From NCBI GenBank assembly GCA_025463305.1, contig JAOBWK010000054.1:1-46108 (forward strand): 46,108 nucleotides of DNA, written 5' to 3'. The notes below the pieces were generated by a model. The model saw only the letters and a list, made by a program, of their open reading frames with translations. It had not been told where the DNA came from and searched no databases. Source of the DNA: Ilumatobacteraceae bacterium (GTDB lineage: Bacteria; Actinomycetota; Acidimicrobiia; Acidimicrobiales; Ilumatobacteraceae). The position numbers and the translations under genes are program-made. Every line of letters starts with the position of its first letter. Positions within the stretch are counted from its first letter, which is position 1. Below are positions 1 through 7,002 of this stretch, piece after piece.

Positions 1-350
1 GACAGGTCGATGCCCTTGCGCGCGCTCAGCGCCTGGCGCAGGAACTGGATGACCGAAACACCAGGGATCTCCTGCGGGTACTGGAAGCCGAGGAACATGC
101 CGGCCTTGGCGCGCACGTCGGTGGGCCACGTGGTGACGTCGTCGCCGCGGAACACGATGCGGCCGCTCGTCACCTCGTACTCCGGCGAGCCGAGCAACGT
201 GCTGGCGAGCGTGCTCTTCCCGCTGCCGTTCGGGCCCATGATGGCGTGCACCTCGCCGTCGTTCACCGCCAGGCTCAGACCACGCAGGATCTGCGTGTCG
301 GCCTCGACGGGCTTGGCATGGAGATCTTCGATGCGAAACAGCTCGCTCAC
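1..350 (-). CDS. sufC: SufC, Fe-S cluster assembly ABC ATPase (partial)
   Basis: This is the N-terminal 116 residues of a SufC-type ATPase; the 3' end lies outside the window. SufC is the soluble ATPase of the SufBCD scaffold that assembles iron-sulfur clusters in the cytosol. Visible motifs are the Walker A loop GPNGSGKST at about residue 39, the strand VHAIMGP before it, and the family stretch FLGFQYPQEIPGVS ahead of the Q-loop region. The GTG at 348-350 is chosen because a TAGGCT hexamer (358-363) lies 7 nt upstream, the leaderless spacing repeated through this window. It would sit at the distal end of a suf operon or be transcribed alone; its downstream partners are not visible. Confidence 0.93.
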   Translation of the reverse strand, partial: MSELFRIEDLHAKPVEADTQILRGLSLAVNDGEVHAIMGPNGSGKSTLASTLLGSPEYEVTSGRIVFRGDDVTTWPTDVRAKAGMFLGFQYPQEIPGVSVIQFLRQALSARKGIDL

Positions 351-357
351 GCCCAGC

Positions 358-363
358 AGCCTA
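358..363 (-). promoter_or_regulatory. Putative -10 box of leaderless sufC promoter
   Basis: TAGGCT on the minus strand, 7 nt before the GTG start. No convincing -35 box is seen. The call rests on the recurring spacing of TANNNT to start codon in this window. Confidence 0.5.
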
Positions 364-403
364 ACGCGGCGCCGATAATTATCCCTATGCCCGTAGGAGT
401 AAT

Positions 404-1384
404 TCAGTCTGGCCGCTGGACCGCCCGCCACAGGGTCGGGTAGTCGGCGTACTCGAACGATTCGTCGACGTACCCGGCCGCCCGCAAAGCCTCGTGAAAG
501 CGGGGCAGGTTGCGGAACGGGACGCCGGAGTCCACGTGGTGGGCGAGGTGCCAGCCGATGTTGTACGGCACCAGGGAGAAGCGGGCGACGGGGTGCTGGC
601 GGACCGAGTGCGTGGTGATCCGCCGGTCCTTCGAGGCCGTCATCCCGCCGTGCTCGGCGATCGAGCGGAGGCGGTTGATGACCCGCCAGACGGTGAGGTG
701 CGGCAGCAGCCAGAACACCGGGTACAGCCACCACACGCCGCCGACGATGCAGGCCGCGAGCATGACCGCCTGCACGATCCAGATCTTGTACTGCACGTGT
801 CGGGCGGAGAGGTCGGGGTTGCGCAACCCGCGCAGCTGCTGGCGGAGCAGCTTGTACCCCGTGCGCCCGGTGGCGTCCCGCCAGAGCTTGCGGCGCAGCG
901 ATGCCGTCGGCACCGGGTAGTTGGCGTAGAGCGGGATGTCCGGCTCCTCGGGGCCGAACTCCTCACGGTGGTGCGCCATGTGGACCCGCCGGTAGCCCTC
1001 GGTGGTGGTGAACGACGGGTAGCCGAGCAGCCATCGGCCGACCCAGTCGTTCCACGACTTCTTCTTCAGCAAGAGGCGGTGCGCGGCCTCGTGCATCAGC
1101 GAGGCGAACTGCGCGTGGGTGCGACCCATCAGCAGGAACACGAGCGGCCAGACAAGGAGCCGCCACCACCCGGGTGCGATGACTGCCGCGCCGAGGAGCA
1201 CCGCCGTCTGGACGTAGAGGAACAGCACGCTCAGCGCGTTGCGGGCCGAGGGGATGCGGCGCAGGTCCTCACGGAAGTCCGGCTGCGGGCGACCGTCGGC
1301 GCGGATCCGGTCGTCGCCGGCGATGTGGGGCAGCGCGTCAGCGGACGGGCTCATCCCGCCGAGCGTCACGCCGGGACGCGTCAT
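404..1384 (-). CDS. Membrane fatty acid desaturase
   Basis: A 326-residue di-iron membrane desaturase or hydroxylase of the FA_desaturase superfamily. Three histidine boxes are present: HEAAH near residue 95, HMAHH near residue 140 and HLAHH near residue 280, the last in a sequence reading SLVPYNIGWHLAHHVDSG. Hydrophobic segments flank the first box and lie between the second and third, as expected for an enzyme embedded in the cytoplasmic membrane. The substrate cannot be read from sequence; acyl lipid or carotenoid are the usual ones. The start ATG at 1384 overlaps the stop of the upstream hydrolase as TGATG, so the two are translationally coupled; an in-frame ATG two codons upstream (1390) is an alternative. 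Confidence 0.85.
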   Translation of the reverse strand: MTRPGVTLGGMSPSADALPHIAGDDRIRADGRPQPDFREDLRRIPSARNALSVLFLYVQTAVLLGAAVIAPGWWRLLVWPLVFLLMGRTHAQFASLMHEAAHRLLLKKKSWNDWVGRWLLGYPSFTTTEGYRRVHMAHHREEFGPEEPDIPLYANYPVPTASLRRKLWRDATGRTGYKLLRQQLRGLRNPDLSARHVQYKIWIVQAVMLAACIVGGVWWLYPVFWLLPHLTVWRVINRLRSIAEHGGMTASKDRRITTHSVRQHPVARFSLVPYNIGWHLAHHVDSGVPFRNLPRFHEALRAAGYVDESFEYADYPTLWRAVQRPD

Positions 1385-1998
1385 CACCATCCGCGGTCCA
1401 CCCACTCCTGGAGGTGCGGCCGCTCGTTGCCGATGGTGGTGTCGACGCCGTGGCCGGGCATCACGACCGTGCTCGCCGGCAGGGTGAACAACCGGTTGTC
1501 GATGGAACGGATGATGGTGTCGAAGTCGGCGTCGGCCGGCTTGGTGTTGCCCGGCCCGCCCGGGAACAGCGTGTCTCCGCTGAAGAGCACCGGCGCACCC
1601 TCGATCAGGAACGAGATCGAGCCCGGCGTGTGCCCCGGGTTGTGGATGGCGTGCAGCCGCAGCTTGCCGACCTCGATGATCTCGGCGTCGTCGAGGAAGA
1701 CGTCGTAGCCGACCTTCTTCAGCATCGGCGCGTCGGCCGACGAGATCGCCACTTCGTAGCCGGCCTCGCGCATCGCCGGCACGGCCATGATGTGGTCGTG
1801 GTGGCCGTGGGTCTCCAACACGCGCTTCACGTTCAAACGGGTGCACAGCTCGAGCAGCTTCTCGTGCTCGTTGGCCGCGTCGATCAGCACCGACTCGCCG
1901 GTCTCACGGCACCGCAGGACGAACACGTTGTTCGAATACGGGCCGACGACGACCTTGTGCACCTCGAGACGGCTGTCGGCCCAGTGCAACGTTGTCAT
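1384..1998 (-). CDS. Metallo-beta-lactamase-fold hydrolase (glyoxalase II-like)
   Basis: A 204-residue MBL-fold protein. The metal motif THGHHDH is at residues 63-69 (H64, H66, D68, H69). It is followed by HNPGHTPGS near 118, GDTLFPGGPG near 140 and the terminal metal-ligand strand VVMPGHG near 182, so all the ligand positions of the family are kept. Size and motifs fit the hydroxyacylglutathione-hydrolase-like group of small soluble thioester hydrolases; the substrate is unknown. It overlaps the desaturase start by two bases, which suggests one transcript. The upstream gene on the same strand is the VapC toxin, 44 nt away. No clear TANNNT box stands before its ATG, so it may be read from the vapBC promoter. 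Confidence 0.85.
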   Translation of the reverse strand: MTTLHWADSRLEVHKVVVGPYSNNVFVLRCRETGESVLIDAANEHEKLLELCTRLNVKRVLETHGHHDHIMAVPAMREAGYEVAISSADAPMLKKVGYDVFLDDAEIIEVGKLRLHAIHNPGHTPGSISFLIEGAPVLFSGDTLFPGGPGNTKPADADFDTIIRSIDNRLFTLPASTVVMPGHGVDTTIGNERPHLQEWVDRGW

Positions 1999-2042
1999 GC
2001 ACCAAGTCTGTCACCGATTTCGGCAGTCGCGGCGAGGTCGGC

Positions 2043-2447
2043 TCAGGTCGACACGACGTCGAACTCCATCGACAGGGCGACGAGGATCTGAGCCGGATCG
2101 AACGTGACGAACCGGATCGGTCGGGGCAACCGGTCGGCGGCGGCGAGGTGCAACGCGTCGCTGAGACGCAGTGGTTGGTCGCGCATCAGGCGTGCAGCAC
2201 GGTCGAGGCAGGCCTGATCGGTCGGCACGATCGCGAGGCGATCCCAGGTGAGCCGGACCTGATCCTCGAGATCGAGGCGTAGTACGGGTTCCTCGGTCAC
2301 GCGGTCGATCAAGGCCAATGCTTCCACCAGCGTCAGCGCGCTCGTGCACCAGTCGGGGTCGGTCGCCAAGGCGTCGCGGACGTGGGCGCGTTCGGCGACA
2401 TCGATGTGGAGCGCGACGAGCGCGCTCGCATCGAGGTAGAGGGTCAT
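2043..2447 (-). CDS. vapC: VapC-type PIN-domain ribonuclease toxin
   Basis: A 134-residue PIN-domain protein, the toxin half of a type II toxin-antitoxin pair. PIN toxins are Mg-dependent RNases that cut tRNA or rRNA. The acidic active-site residues are visible: D6 in YLDASALV, E42 in TLVEALAL, D97 in RLSDALHLA and D117 in FVTFD. The length matches the family (about 130). The ATG at 2447 is chosen because it gives the canonical PIN N-terminus and follows the antitoxin stop by 10 nt. The frame is open for 30 more codons upstream, but those overlap the antitoxin gene. Confidence 0.88.
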   Translation of the reverse strand: MTLYLDASALVALHIDVAERAHVRDALATDPDWCTSALTLVEALALIDRVTEEPVLRLDLEDQVRLTWDRLAIVPTDQACLDRAARLMRDQPLRLSDALHLAAADRLPRPIRFVTFDPAQILVALSMEFDVVST

Positions 2448-2457
2448 CAGCGGACCC

Positions 2458-2730
2458 TCATCCTCGAACTTCCCGCAGGAGTCGATCGAGACGGATCGTG
2501 CCCCAGACGGTGATGGTCGCGTCGTTCGGGGATCCACCCCGGCGCGGCGCGATCAGGAGGCCCTGGGCGACGAGCTCGTCGAGGCTGCGCTCGGCAGCGG
2601 CACTGGTCAGTGGACCGAGCTGAGCCACCGGTCGTCCGCCGACGGTGACCACCGTGCGCTGGCCCGACTCGGCGCGTCGGACGACGGCCGCCGCCGATGC
2701 GCGCAGCTCGCGGATGCCGATGCGTTCCAT
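2458..2730 (-). CDS. Phd/YefM-type antitoxin of the VapC toxin
   Basis: A 90-residue antitoxin. The N-terminal half, MERIGIRELRASAAAVVRRA followed by a basic strand with VTVGGRPVAQL, is the Phd/YefM DNA-binding fold; the C-terminal half should wrap the toxin. Such proteins neutralise the toxin and repress their own operon. The ATG at 2730 is preferred over one five codons upstream because a TACGCT hexamer lies 6 nt before it. An inverted repeat overlapping that hexamer (2740-2753) is a natural operator. Confidence 0.85.
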   Translation of the reverse strand: MERIGIRELRASAAAVVRRAESGQRTVVTVGGRPVAQLGPLTSAAAERSLDELVAQGLLIAPRRGGSPNDATITVWGTIRLDRLLREVRG

Positions 2731-2736
2731 CGCCAG

Positions 2737-2753
2737 AGCGTACACACGTGTAC
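2737..2753 (-). promoter_or_regulatory. vapBC promoter with overlapping inverted-repeat operator
   Basis: On the minus strand TACGCT (2742-2737) is spaced 6 nt from the antitoxin ATG. It overlaps a perfect 6-bp inverted repeat GTACAC-N2-GTGTAC at 2740-2753. An operator covering the -10 box is the usual arrangement for autoregulated toxin-antitoxin operons; binding is inferred. Confidence 0.55.
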
Positions 2754-2798
2754 ACCACTCGACTTGCGGGCGGCCGTGGTGCAGCGGAGAATCGCCCC

Positions 2799-3914
2799 AT
2801 GAACTTTGCCTTCACCGAAGAACAAGAAGAGCTGCGCAAGACCGTTCGGGCGTTCCTCGACAGCAAGTCGGCCGAGGCCGCCGTGCGCGAGCAGATGGAG
2901 ACCGAGACCGGTTTCGATCCCGCCGTCTGGAGCCAGATGGGCGAGCAGCTCGGCCTGCAGGGCCTCGTCGTTCCCGAGGAGTTCGGTGGCAGCGGCTACA
3001 GCTACGTCGAGCTCGGCATCGTGCTCGAGGAGATGGGCCGCGCCCTGCTGTGCGCCCCGTTCTTCAGCACCGTGGTGCTTGCCGCGAACACCCTGATCCA
3101 CAGCGGTGACGACGCGGCGAAGAAGGCCCACCTCCCGGGCATCGCCAGCGGCGAGACCATCGCCACCCTCGCGTTCACCGAGCCGAGCGGCAAGTGGGAC
3201 GAGGCCGGCATCACTCTGCCCGCCACCAAGAGCGGCGACGGCTACACGCTCACCGGCACGAAGATGTTCGTGATCGACGGCAACACGGCGAACCTGATCA
3301 TCGTCGCCGCCCGCACGGAAGGCGGCGTGAGCCTGTTCGCCGTCGACGGCGCCGACTCCACGATCACCCGCACCAACCTGTCGACGATGGACCAGACCCG
3401 CAAGCAGAGCAAGCTCGAGTTCAACGCCACGCCGGCGACGCTGATCGGCGCCGAGGGCAAGGGTTGGGACGTCCTGTCGACGGTGCTCGACCTCGCTGCC
3501 GTCGGCCTCGCCGCCGAGCAGGTCGGTGGCGCCCAGAAGGTGCTCGACATGGCGGTCGAGTACGCCAAGGTCCGCGTCCAGTTCGGCCGTCCGATCGGTT
3601 CGTTCCAGGCGATCAAGCACAAGTGCGCCGACATGCTGCTCGAGGTCGAGTCCGCCAAGTCCGCTGCGTACTACGGCATGTGGTGCGCCTCGGAGATGAA
3701 CGACGAGCTGCCGTCGGTGGCCTCGCTCGCCAAGGCGTACTGCTCGGAGGCGTACTTCCACGCCACAGCCGAGAACATTCAGATCCATGGCGGCATCGGC
3801 TTCACGTGGGAGCACCCGGCGCACCTGTACTTCAAGCGTGCGAAGAGCAGCGAGCTGCTGTTCGGCGATCCGACGTACCACCGCGAGCTGCTCGCCCAGC
3901 GCATCGGCATCTGA
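2799..3914 (+). CDS. Acyl-CoA dehydrogenase (FadE family)
   Basis: A 371-residue flavoprotein of the acyl-CoA dehydrogenase family, catalysing FAD-dependent alpha,beta-desaturation of an acyl-CoA. The helical N-terminal domain starts MNFAFTEEQEELRK; the middle beta domain includes LAFTEPSG (about 125) and LTGTKMFV (about 151). The C-terminal helical domain has VQFGRPIGSFQAIKHK (260-275) and IQIHGGIGFTWEHPAHLYFKR (328-347). E240 in GLAAEQVGG is the likely catalytic base, as in family members that carry it on the inner helix. The C-terminus SSELLFGDPTYHRELLAQR is the pattern I associate with actinobacterial FadE proteins of steroid or branched-chain catabolism. The gene stands alone and diverges from vapBC; GAGAAT 6 nt before the ATG may be a weak -10 box. 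Confidence 0.93.
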   Translation: MNFAFTEEQEELRKTVRAFLDSKSAEAAVREQMETETGFDPAVWSQMGEQLGLQGLVVPEEFGGSGYSYVELGIVLEEMGRALLCAPFFSTVVLAANTLIHSGDDAAKKAHLPGIASGETIATLAFTEPSGKWDEAGITLPATKSGDGYTLTGTKMFVIDGNTANLIIVAARTEGGVSLFAVDGADSTITRTNLSTMDQTRKQSKLEFNATPATLIGAEGKGWDVLSTVLDLAAVGLAAEQVGGAQKVLDMAVEYAKVRVQFGRPIGSFQAIKHKCADMLLEVESAKSAAYYGMWCASEMNDELPSVASLAKAYCSEAYFHATAENIQIHGGIGFTWEHPAHLYFKRAKSSELLFGDPTYHRELLAQRIGI

Positions 3915-3922
3915 TCCGCCGG

Positions 3923-3937
3923 CGGTGCCCGGCACCG
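3923..3937 (+). terminator. Small GC hairpin after the acyl-CoA dehydrogenase
   Basis: Perfect 6-bp arms CGGTGC / GCACCG with a 3-nt loop begin 8 bases after the stop codon. There is no U tract, so intrinsic termination is only possible, not shown. Confidence 0.35.
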
Positions 3938-3961
3938 TTGCCCACATCCTGAGACTCACTC

Positions 3962-4012
3962 GATCAGCGTGATCGTCGTACACTCCACGGGGTGCCGACG
4001 ATCACGCTGATC
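3962..4012. promoter_or_regulatory. 17-bp perfect inverted repeat flanking a -10 box and start codon
   Basis: The left arm at 3962-3978 (GATCAGCGTGATCGTCG) is the exact reverse complement of 3996-4012, with 17 nt between. The spacer holds TACACT (3979-3984), then 7 nt, then the GTG start at 3992. If transcription starts at the GTG, only the right arm is transcribed. The repeat is then better read as a DNA operator bracketing the promoter than as an RNA hairpin. No regulator gene is adjacent. Confidence 0.6.
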
Positions 4013-4450
4013 TTCATCATCGTGGCGGCGCTGTTCACGTTCGCGCTCGCTGCCGCGGTCGTCGGTCGCGAGGCGCACCGGCTCGATGCGTTGTCGCCCC
4101 GTGTCGTGTACGTCGAGGAGCAGGCCCTGTCGTTCGTGGCCGAGCTGCTGCCCGAGGACACCCAGGGCCGGCTGACCCTCGATGACCTCCGCCAGCTGCT
4201 CACGTTCCACCTCCGTTGGTTGAACCAGAAGGGCCTGCAGCCCGATGGGGTGATCGACCGACGTCAGGACATCGACGAAGAGGTCGTCGTCGAGGGCGAC
4301 AGCGTCACTGCCTTCCTGCTGGGTGAAGCAGAGCGCAACGGCGTCGAGATCCTCGACGACATCGACGTCGTCCGCGTTGTCGATGCCCATCAGGAGTACT
4401 TCGACGCGATCGGTGCGGTCGGCCCGCTGGCGATGGAGATCGGCGAGTAG
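3992..4450 (+). CDS. Small single-pass membrane protein, unknown function
   Basis: I do not recognise this 152-residue protein. Residues 3-24 are one hydrophobic helix (ITLIFIIVAALFTFALAAAV), an uncleaved N-terminal anchor. The remaining 125 residues are soluble, acidic and likely helical: LTLDDLRQLLTFHLRWLNQKG (about 63-83) and a Glu/Asp-rich stretch near 95-105. Homologous-looking proteins in actinobacteria are usually annotated only as hypothetical. The GTG start fits the -10 box 7 nt upstream. Its promoter sits inside a 17-bp perfect inverted repeat, so it is probably tightly regulated. Confidence 0.75.
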   Translation: MPTITLIFIIVAALFTFALAAAVVGREAHRLDALSPRVVYVEEQALSFVAELLPEDTQGRLTLDDLRQLLTFHLRWLNQKGLQPDGVIDRRQDIDEEVVVEGDSVTAFLLGEAERNGVEILDDIDVVRVVDAHQEYFDAIGAVGPLAMEIGE

Positions 4451-4479
4451 GAGATCGGCGGGGAGCGCCCTGCTGCGGC

Positions 4480-4485
4480 TAGCTT
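4480..4485 (+). promoter_or_regulatory. Putative -10 box of leaderless promoter
   Basis: TAGCTT lies 7 nt before the ATG at 4493. This spacing supports that ATG over the in-frame TTG at 4484, which lies inside the box. Confidence 0.45.
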
Positions 4486-4492
4486 GGCGGCC

Positions 4493-4717
4493 ATGGAGCG
4501 CCCTTCACGGTTCGAGCACACCCGCTACCTCGGCGACAAGCGCACGCAGCTCGTCTACGACGTCGACACGTGGACCGACAAGGCCGTGATCGACGAGATC
4601 GTCGCTGCCGAAGTCGGACTCTGCTTCGGTCCCGACACCGAGATCGAGGCCCGCAACCGCGGTTACACCCTGGCCAAGCCGGGGTCACACCGCATCCAGC
4701 GCAAGCCCCGCGCTTGA
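4493..4717 (+). CDS. Small uncharacterised protein
   Basis: A 74-residue soluble protein beginning MERPSRFEHTRYLGDKRTQL with a basic tail ending HRIQRKPRA. No domain is recognised. Codon use is normal for the window (G/C at third positions), and the length and charge are consistent with a real small protein. It is followed after 19 nt by the alpha/beta hydrolase, so the two may form a transcription unit. Confidence 0.65.
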   Translation: MERPSRFEHTRYLGDKRTQLVYDVDTWTDKAVIDEIVAAEVGLCFGPDTEIEARNRGYTLAKPGSHRIQRKPRA

Positions 4718-4736
4718 TCGCAGTCCGGGGACGTCG

Positions 4737-5495
4737 ATGAACGGCAGTTTCCTGTCCGGTGGGCAAGAGGTGGCGCGTTACCTCGCGCGCCCTGCAGGTC
4801 GAACGGATGCGCTGCCCGGCCTGATCCTCTGTCACGGCTTCCCGGTCGGACCGATCGATGCCCGTCACTCCGGTGGCACGTTCCCGGAACTGATCGACCG
4901 TGCGGCCAACGAGCTCGGCTGGGCGGCGATGACGTTCACGTTCCGCGGGTGCGGCACGAGCGCCGGCGACTTCTCGCTGCAGTCGTGGGTCGACGATCTC
5001 CGCTCGGCGATCGACCACCTGATCCTCGAGGCCGAGCCGCTCGGCATCTGGCTCGTCGGCACCAACACCGGCGGGTCGATCGCGGTCTGCGTCGCCGCCG
5101 ACGACCCGCGCGTGCGGGGAGCGGCGCTGCTCGCCCCGCGCGCCGACTTCGACGACTGGGCCGCCCAGCCTCGGCGATTCCTCGATCACGCCCGCGACAT
5201 CGGGGCCATCCGCACGCCCGGCTATCCGAAGAACTTCGACGAGTGGAGCCGCGAGCTGCGCCGCTTCCGCCCGGTCGATGCGGCCCGTCGGTTCGCCCCG
5301 CGTCCGTTGCTGGTGATGCACGGCGATGACGACGAGAGCGTGCCGGTGTCCGATGCGCGGATGCTCGCCGAGGCGCACGGCCGGGCCGAGCTGCGCCTCC
5401 TCGAAGGCGCCGGCCACCGCCTCCGCCACGATCCGCGCGCGGTCGCGATCCTCCTCGGCTGGCTCGACCGCCAGCGCATCACGGAAGTCATCTGA
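4737..5495 (+). CDS. Alpha/beta-hydrolase-fold protein with Asn at the nucleophile position
   Basis: A 252-residue alpha/beta-hydrolase fold. The oxyanion-side motif LCHGFPVGP is near residue 31, the aspartate strand LLVMHGDDDESVP is near 192 and the terminal histidine is in EGAGHRLRHD near 222. The nucleophile elbow reads GTNTGG (108-113): residue 110, normally Ser in GxSxG, is Asn, encoded by AAC within 5064-5081. The protein could therefore be a non-hydrolytic member, or the catalytic residue could be elsewhere (T109 or T111). It is convergent with the acyl-CoA synthetase, with only 13 nt between stops. Confidence 0.8.
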   Translation: MNGSFLSGGQEVARYLARPAGRTDALPGLILCHGFPVGPIDARHSGGTFPELIDRAANELGWAAMTFTFRGCGTSAGDFSLQSWVDDLRSAIDHLILEAEPLGIWLVGTNTGGSIAVCVAADDPRVRGAALLAPRADFDDWAAQPRRFLDHARDIGAIRTPGYPKNFDEWSRELRRFRPVDAARRFAPRPLLVMHGDDDESVPVSDARMLAEAHGRAELRLLEGAGHRLRHDPRAVAILLGWLDRQRITEVI

Positions 5496-5508
5496 CGGAA
5501 AGACCCGG

Positions 5509-7002
5509 TCAGGGGTGCTGCTCCAGGCCGAGGGATGCAGCCAGTCGCGAGCGCTGCACCTTGCCCGTCGGCCCGACTGGGATCGAATCGACCACGACGT
5601 TCCGGCGAGGCATCTTGAACGACGCCAAGGAGCCCGCGGCGAAGGCACGGATCTCGGCGGCACTCGGTTCATCGTGGCCCGGACGGAGGACCATGGCGAC
5701 CGCGACCTGCTCGCCGCGCAGCGCATCCGGTAGAGCGAACGCGACCACGTCCAGCACCGCCGGGTGGCGAGCCACCGCCTCCTCGACCTCGAACGGAGAC
5801 ACCTTCTCGCCCGAAACGTTGATCATCTCCTTGAGGCGGCCGTGCAACGTGAGTCGACCCTGGGCATCGAGCGCACCCAGGTCTCCCGTGCGCAACCAGC
5901 CGTCGTGGTGCGAATCACGGTTGACCTGTGGCGGCGAGACATATCGATCGATGACCCCTGGGCCGCGGACCACCACCTCACCGAGCTCGCCCGGAGCTGC
6001 CGACATGGCGCTGTCGACGAGGACGGCGACCTCTGCCCCGGCAGAGGTCCCGACGGTGCCGTGGTGTCCGGTCGAGTCGCTCAGCGAGGTGCTGGTCATC
6101 TGGTGCGACGCCTCGGTCATTCCATAGGAGTTGATCACGGGACACTCGAAGCGATCCTCGAGTTGCCGCTGCACGTCGGTCGGCAACGGTGCCGAGCCCG
6201 AGCGAATCAGCCGTAAGGGGACCGTTCGCTCGTGCCGGTCTCGCGAGATGATGGTCCTGTAGACACTCGGCACGGCCGATGTCCAGGTCAACGACGGATC
6301 GGCAAGTTGCCTGTTGATGGCGAACGGATCGAAGCGGGGCAACAGGCGCACTTCGGATCCGCCGACCACGCTGGCGAGCAGCACACCGACGATGCCGTGG
6401 ATGTGGAACAGCGGCATCACGTTCAGGCACCGGTCTTCCGGACCGAGGAGGAGGGTCGTGGCGACCGCCGTTGCGGAGTGGAGGACGTTCGCCTCGGTGA
6501 GCCCGACCAGCTTCGCTTTCGCCGTCGTCCCTGACGTCCGGAGGAGCAGAGCGTGCCCTGCGGCGTGCGCCCCTTCGCGCCTCGATCCACGTTCGGCCAC
6601 GGACCACTCGCCGGCGTCGGTCACCCCGATGATCGTCATCCCGACAAGCCGCGCCGATCGCCATGCCGACGGCGCGACGCCGACCCTTCCGACGAGCGCG
6701 TCGGCGTCCAGATCGGCGAAGATTTCGAGGACCTCGCTCTCGGTGAGGCGCGGATCGAGCGGAGCGCACGACACCCGACACATCAGGGACAACAGGATCG
6801 ATGCCATCTGCCGGTCGTTCGACATCACGACACAGACGCGCGCCGACCGTTCGAGTGCCAGCGATCCGAGGAGTGCGTCCACCTGGTCGATCGTGGCGAG
6901 CAGCTCGGCGACCGTCGACCGCCCTCGTTCGTCGCTGAGCACACAGCTCGACGCTTCACGTCGTGCGATGGCCGCGGCGATGCCCGATTCGGCCGACGTC
7001 AT
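5509..7002 (-). CDS. AMP-forming acyl-CoA synthetase (ANL superfamily)
   Basis: A 497-residue adenylate-forming enzyme that would activate a carboxylic acid to acyl-AMP and then acyl-CoA. Motifs are the phosphate loop RTSGTTAKAKLVGLT (155-169), NSYGMTEAS (291-299), GWLRTGDLG (368-376), GRLKEMINVSGEKVSP (388-403) and PTGKVQRS (478-485), the last holding the C-terminal catalytic lysine K481. The phosphate loop departs from the usual SGTTGxPKG in having Ala where Gly and Pro are common. The ATG at 7002 overlaps the stop of the upstream fusion gene as ATGA. As the last gene of the nucleotide-sugar operon it may supply the acyl-CoA used by the LpxD-like domain; that link is inference. Confidence 0.9.
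   Translation of the reverse strand: MTSAESGIAAAIARREASSCVLSDERGRSTVAELLATIDQVDALLGSLALERSARVCVVMSNDRQMASILLSLMCRVSCAPLDPRLTESEVLEIFADLDADALVGRVGVAPSAWRSARLVGMTIIGVTDAGEWSVAERGSRREGAHAAGHALLLRTSGTTAKAKLVGLTEANVLHSATAVATTLLLGPEDRCLNVMPLFHIHGIVGVLLASVVGGSEVRLLPRFDPFAINRQLADPSLTWTSAVPSVYRTIISRDRHERTVPLRLIRSGSAPLPTDVQRQLEDRFECPVINSYGMTEASHQMTSTSLSDSTGHHGTVGTSAGAEVAVLVDSAMSAAPGELGEVVVRGPGVIDRYVSPPQVNRDSHHDGWLRTGDLGALDAQGRLTLHGRLKEMINVSGEKVSPFEVEEAVARHPAVLDVVAFALPDALRGEQVAVAMVLRPGHDEPSAAEIRAFAAGSLASFKMPRRNVVVDSIPVGPTGKVQRSRLAASLGLEQHP

Noticed and set aside
494..1708. 404-codon open frame on the plus strand
   Set aside because: It is antisense to the desaturase and hydrolase, whose metal motifs are intact. 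The plus-strand translation is low-complexity and has no recognisable domain.
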